Source: Bacteroidota bacterium (lineage in GTDB: Bacteria > Bacteroidota > Bacteroidia > Flavobacteriales > Weeksellaceae). From it: 23,569 nt of DNA. The stretch spans positions 1-23,569 of the forward strand of contig JAEWOM010000038.1 of the NCBI GenBank assembly GCA_023399675.1, given 5' to 3'. The notes below the pieces were generated by a model. The model saw only the letters and a list, made by a program, of their open reading frames with translations, was not told where the DNA came from and made no database searches. The translations under genes and the position numbers were made by a program. Positions 21,802 to 23,569 of this stretch are shown in pieces (the first letter of the stretch is position 1; every line of letters starts with the position of its first letter).

Positions 21802-23502
21802 TTATTTTTCAGATTTTTTTGCGGGCTTCAAATCCATGCCCATGCCGTATTTCAGTTTATCATTCACCAAAACGGGCAGCCGTCCGGAAATTTTTGTTTT
21901 TCCGTTGAAAGCCGCAGCTGTTGCTGTCATGGAATCATCATTGTTTTCGTACGAAACCAGTACGGCATCCACATTTGCAATGTCGATATCGCGCAATGCA
22001 TACGGAGATCCGAAAACATTGAGTATAACTTTATGTCTTTTGCTGAGTTCCTGCAGTATTTTTTTGCTGGAATCTGAAATCTTGTAAGGTTTGTAAGCCG
22101 TTGAATTGTCTTTATGAAATCCTACGATAACATTTGAATTGGCAGGAATCGTCCCGATTTCTGAACCTTTTTTCATAATTACCGGCGCATTCAGCTGCAG
22201 TTGCTCCAGAAATGTTGCATAAGGCGCCTCTTCCAACGGAACATAATAATATCTGTCATTGCAGTTCAGTGGCAGCAGGTTGTTTTCGTTTTTGAGTAGT
22301 GTAAGAGCGTGGCTGTACACTTTCTGTGAAATTTTTACATGCTTTTCGTTGTTCAGATCGGCGTTGATGTTTGCCGGATTAACCGGCGTGTACGAATGGA
22401 GACCCAGATAATACTTGGTTAACAGAATTTTTTTAACACTTTCTTCCAGCCTGCTTTGCGGAATTTCACCTCTGTCAAAGCCCTGCTGAATCAGTCGCGT
22501 TCCGGTAGCTACATCCTGCGAAAAAAGCATGATGTCGTTTCCTGCTTTGAACGCAAGTGCGTCGAGCTCGCCGGCTTTGTAGCGTTTTGCCACTGCATCC
22601 ATATTCAGTGCATCTGTGATAATCAGTCCCTTGTAACCGAATTTTTCCTTTAAAATTCCGGTAATAATATTTTTACTCAGTGATGCCGGAATACCTTTCT
22701 GCGGTTCAAGCGCAGGAACGTAAAGATGCGCAACCATAACACCTCCGATACCTTTATTCATCAATGCCTTAAAAGGGGCAAGTTCTATTTCATTGAGCCT
22801 TTTGAGGTTATGCGAAATGACGGGCAAATCCAGATGTGAGTCGGTATCAGTATCGCCATGTCCGGGGAAATGCTTGATGGCGCCAAGAATTCCGGAGTCC
22901 TGCAATCCATTTGAATAAGCCAGTGCCGAGGCTGTTACATTTTCAACATCTGAACCGAAACTTCTGTTTCCGATGATTGGGTTTGCAGGGTTTGTGTTTA
23001 CGTCAACAACCGGTGCAAAATCCCAGTTAATTCCCATTCTTTTGGAATCTTCTGCAATCTGCTGCGCAAGTTCATACACCACTTTTTTATCCTGAACGGC
23101 ACCGAGCGTAATGGCCCACGGCAGTTTGTGTGCAGCGGCAATCCGCTGAAACAGTCCCCATTCTGCATCCATACCGATCATCAGCGGAATTTTAGCCTTT
23201 GCCTGTAATTCGTTTACGATCGTAATTTCTCTGGCCGCATCGTCCTGCATCAAAATCAGCCCTCCGATCTTTTCCTTATTCGTGATATTTTTTACCGTAT
23301 TGATAAAAGCTTCACCTTTATTCGTGTACAGTGCGATAATAAAGAGCTGTCCCAATTTTTCGTCCTGGGTCATGGACTGATACGTTTTGTTTACCCAGTC
23401 ATTTGCCTGTCGCTTCTGCTCAGCAGTGAAATTTGAGGGTTCAAACTGTGCGTAGCTGTTCTGGAAAATCAAAAAGAGGAGTAGTATAATAAATGGCTTC
23501 AT
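21802..23502 (-). CDS. GH3 glycosidase, NagZ-like beta-N-acetylhexosaminidase
   Basis: Exported glycoside hydrolase of 566 residues. The frame is open to an ATG at 23547, but I choose the ATG at 23502. It gives a clean signal peptide (MKPFIILLLFLIFQNSYAQ), and the promoter box at 23524-23531 lies inside the longer version. The GH3 N-domain (about 45-370) has IGMDAEWG (109-116), the KHFPGHGDTDTDSH motif (210-223) that marks N-acetylglucosaminidase-type GH3 enzymes and supplies the His-Asp acid/base, and ITDALNM (295-301) with the likely nucleophile Asp297. The rest resembles the GH3 C-domain. It probably releases beta-linked GlcNAc from peptidoglycan or chitin fragments in the periplasm. Many Bacteroidota relatives carry an extra beta-lactamase-like domain, which is absent here. 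bshA follows. Confidence 0.9.
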   Translation of the reverse strand: MKPFIILLLFLIFQNSYAQFEPSNFTAEQKRQANDWVNKTYQSMTQDEKLGQLFIIALYTNKGEAFINTVKNITNKEKIGGLILMQDDAAREITIVNELQAKAKIPLMIGMDAEWGLFQRIAAAHKLPWAITLGAVQDKKVVYELAQQIAEDSKRMGINWDFAPVVDVNTNPANPIIGNRSFGSDVENVTASALAYSNGLQDSGILGAIKHFPGHGDTDTDSHLDLPVISHNLKRLNEIELAPFKALMNKGIGGVMVAHLYVPALEPQKGIPASLSKNIITGILKEKFGYKGLIITDALNMDAVAKRYKAGELDALAFKAGNDIMLFSQDVATGTRLIQQGFDRGEIPQSRLEESVKKILLTKYYLGLHSYTPVNPANINADLNNEKHVKISQKVYSHALTLLKNENNLLPLNCNDRYYYVPLEEAPYATFLEQLQLNAPVIMKKGSEIGTIPANSNVIVGFHKDNSTAYKPYKISDSSKKILQELSKRHKVILNVFGSPYALRDIDIANVDAVLVSYENNDDSMTATAAAFNGKTKISGRLPVLVNDKLKYGMGMDLKPAKKSEK

Positions 23503-23523
23503 CAGCGGATATATCAATGGAAA

Positions 23524-23531
23524 CAAAAGTA
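23524..23531 (-). promoter_or_regulatory. Candidate -7 promoter box of the GH3-bshA unit
   Basis: The minus strand reads TACTTTTG, an exact TAnnTTTG match. It predicts a short leader before the ATG at 23502 and argues against initiation at 23547. Confidence 0.55.
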
Positions 23532-23569
23532 CAATTTTCAAACTCATTATTTGGTATGGCTTTTGAAAG

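Noticed and set aside
23503..23547. 15-codon N-terminal extension of the GH3 gene
   Set aside because: It puts a second hydrophobic stretch before a complete signal peptide and overlaps the promoter box. The ATG at 23502 is better.

Overview
The window looks like a chromosomal segment of a Bacteroidota bacterium, most likely a flavobacterium of the Weeksellaceae (Chryseobacterium, Kaistella or Epilithonimonas type). Four things point there: a secreted protein with a C-terminal type IX secretion sorting domain, signal peptides ending in SQ or AQ, promoters of the TAnnTTTG type that Bacteroidota sigma factors use, and a BshA enzyme of bacillithiol synthesis. The genus is an inference. Most genes lie on the minus strand, and core metabolism is mixed with envelope genes. 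No rRNA, tRNA, CRISPR array, prophage or transposase gene was seen.

Layout. 1-265: 5' end of a tRNA-dihydrouridine synthase. 345-7356: an envelope block with a ~1,080-residue outer-membrane protein that resembles parts of SprA, a divergent small type IX cargo protein, and a large protein joining a peptidase-like domain that lacks its zinc motif to a predicted beta-barrel. 7425-9684: aminotransferase followed by murB. 9685-10402: a long AT-rich regulatory region and an RlpA-type protein. 10518-11745: queD and exonuclease III (xth). 11758-11972: a gene-free, hairpin-rich stretch that looks like a dispersed repeat.

12040-16663 is a glyoxylate-shunt locus. aceB and aceA form one unit, and a RamB/ScfR-like regulator is transcribed away from them. 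The shared intergenic region holds two copies of AGCGAnnnTTCGC placed over the candidate promoters, which suggests that the regulator controls both the shunt and itself. 16720-17370 is a ComF-type phosphoribosyltransferase.

Minus-strand unit 19972-17367: der, a four-helix-bundle gene, upp and a 51-residue membrane protein. The four-helix-bundle gene sits in a 484-bp module that exactly fills the space between the der stop codon and the upp start codon. The module has 15-bp perfect terminal inverted repeats and, inside them, arrays of a degenerate octamer (TTGATnTG) in strict 8-bp phase. This resembles the organisation of 23S rRNA intervening sequences that encode the same protein family, but at a protein-gene locus. 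I regard it as the most unusual structure in the window.

20158-23502: a membrane-anchored haem-binding protein on the plus strand, converging on a minus-strand pair of a NagZ-like GH3 glycosidase and bshA. Both involve N-acetylglucosamine: one probably releases it and the other uses its UDP form.

All calls come from reading the sequence. No database search was run.
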